This document shows positions 30,385-30,926 of a stretch of DNA of 30,926 nt, one piece after another. Every line of letters starts with the position of its first letter. Positions within the stretch are counted from its first letter, which is position 1. The stretch lies in NCBI GenBank assembly GCA_029936705.1, contig JAPYSD010000005.1:1-30926 (forward strand), read 5' to 3'. This DNA comes from Croceicoccus sp. Lineage in GTDB: Bacteria; Pseudomonadota; Alphaproteobacteria; Sphingomonadales; Sphingomonadaceae. The notes beneath the pieces are model-generated. The model was given only the letters and a program-made list of their open reading frames with translations, ran no database searches and was not told the DNA's origin. Made by a program: the position numbers and the translations under genes.

Positions 30385-30926
30385 TCAAAATGCTGAAGTC
30401 ACGCCGAATTCGGCGGCGCGGCGACTGAAATCGTAGATGCCCACGGCGGAGCGGTTGCGTTCAGCGCGAACGCGCGCGTAGGGCGCCAGACCCTTCCATT
30501 GGATGGCGCGGAAGGTTGCTCCAAGGCCGATGCTGAAACGGTCATCGACGCGCTTCGCCGGATAGAGGAACAGCCGCGCGTCAGCGGTCAAGCGCGAATA
30601 GCTGCCGTCGAGCACCAGCGTGGTCCGGCCCCATTCCTTGAAAAAAAACCTGACGTGCCGCGTGTCCAATCGGACCAGCCCGGATCTCTCGCCGCCGTCC
30701 GGCTTACGCGGATTTGCAGTCCGCCACCAAAGCTGGCACTGAATGCTCGGTCAACGGCAACGGTCCCGGCGTAAACGGTCGAATCTTGAAGATTGTTGCG
30801 CAGGTTTTTCAGCCGGGAGAATGCGCCCTCATTCCTGATCTGGGTGCGTTTGCCGAGTGGGTGCTGGAAGACGGCCGATCCGCCCCAGCCGCGCGAAAGC
30901 GGTTCCTGCCCGTACCAGCGCCATGA
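30385..30926 (-). pseudogene. Slam-type (DUF560) outer-membrane translocon, partial and frameshifted
   Basis: This is the 3' portion of a surface-lipoprotein-assembly-modulator-like gene; the 5' part lies beyond the window. From 30926 one frame reads SWRWYGQEPLSRGWGGSAVF, then FQHPLGKRTQIRNEGAFSRL, AVDRAFSASFGGGLQIRVSR and ARDPGWSDWTRGTSGF. The second frame continues FKEWGRTTLVLDGSYSRL, LFLYPAKRVDDRFS, ERNRSAVGIYDFSRRAAEFG and ends VTSAF with a terminal Phe. Together they match the beta-barrel domain of the family. The join is at a T8 run (30641-30648); T9 or T6 would restore one frame. The shift may be real, phase-variable or a sequencing error. It is probably co-transcribed with the lipoprotein gene 12 nt downstream. 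Confidence 0.82.
30641..30648 (-). repeat. T8 homopolymer at the Slam frameshift
   Basis: Eight A residues on the plus strand (T8 in the gene) sit exactly where the Slam-like reading frame changes. One extra T gives GFFFKEW in frame. Confidence 0.9.

Noticed and set aside
1..30926. CRISPR array, tRNA or rRNA genes
   Set aside because: No regularly spaced repeats and no tRNA- or rRNA-like sequence were seen on reading both strands.

Overview
The window looks like chromosomal DNA of an aerobic alphaproteobacterium, most likely a sphingomonad (Novosphingobium/Sphingobium-like). This is inferred from the high-GC coding DNA, a complete oxygen-dependent cobalamin (B12) gene set with cobG, cobF and cobN, a TonB receptor/NiCoT pair under cobalamin riboswitches, a PAS-HWE type histidine kinase, and a Slam/TbpB-like lipoprotein pair. 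No rRNA or tRNA gene is present to fix the taxonomy.

Region 1 (1-721) is non-coding as far as I can tell. It ends at a strong hairpin just downstream of the last cob gene. Region 2 (722-21893) is one very long minus-strand cob operon, read from right to left: cobalamin riboswitch, cobW, cobN, cobG, cobH, cobI, cobJ, (cobK on the opposite strand), cobL, cobE, cobM, cobB, cobF, cobO, bluB, a DUF1636 ferredoxin-like gene, cobT, an alpha-ribazole phosphatase, cobS, cobC, cbiB, cobQ and cobU. Twelve junctions are 4-bp ATGA/GTGA/TTGA-type overlaps, so the operon is translationally coupled almost throughout. It takes precorrin-2 through ring contraction (CobI, G, J, M, F, K, L, H), a,c-diamidation (CobB), cobalt insertion (CobN, with CobW as metal GTPase), adenosylation (CobO), amidation (CobQ), aminopropanol attachment (CobC, CbiB) and lower-ligand synthesis and assembly (BluB, CobT, CobU, CobS, phosphatase). 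cobA, the CobS/CobT chelatase subunits and a corrin reductase are not in the window.

Region 3 (21988-25551) is a second riboswitch-controlled minus-strand unit upstream of the first. It holds a TonB-dependent outer-membrane receptor and a NiCoT-family Ni/Co permease, a likely cobalt (or corrinoid) uptake route feeding the cob operon. The two riboswitch leaders are near-duplicates, including a conserved structure 3' of the aptamer.

Region 4 (25988-27970, plus strand) is a PAS-HWE sensor histidine kinase split by an 839-bp IS5-family (IS427-group-like) element. Removing the element and one copy of the CTAG target duplication restores an intact 379-codon frame. Region 5 (28588-30926, minus strand, visibly lower GC) holds a TbpB-like surface lipoprotein and, upstream, the 3' part of a Slam-type outer-membrane lipoprotein translocon. 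The Slam frame is broken at a T8 homopolymer.

The most notable points are the antisense cobK nested between cobL and cobJ with overlapping start codons (excludon-like), the paired riboswitches in series, the uncharacterised DUF1636 protein inside the operon, and the Slam/lipoprotein pair with two repeat tracts.
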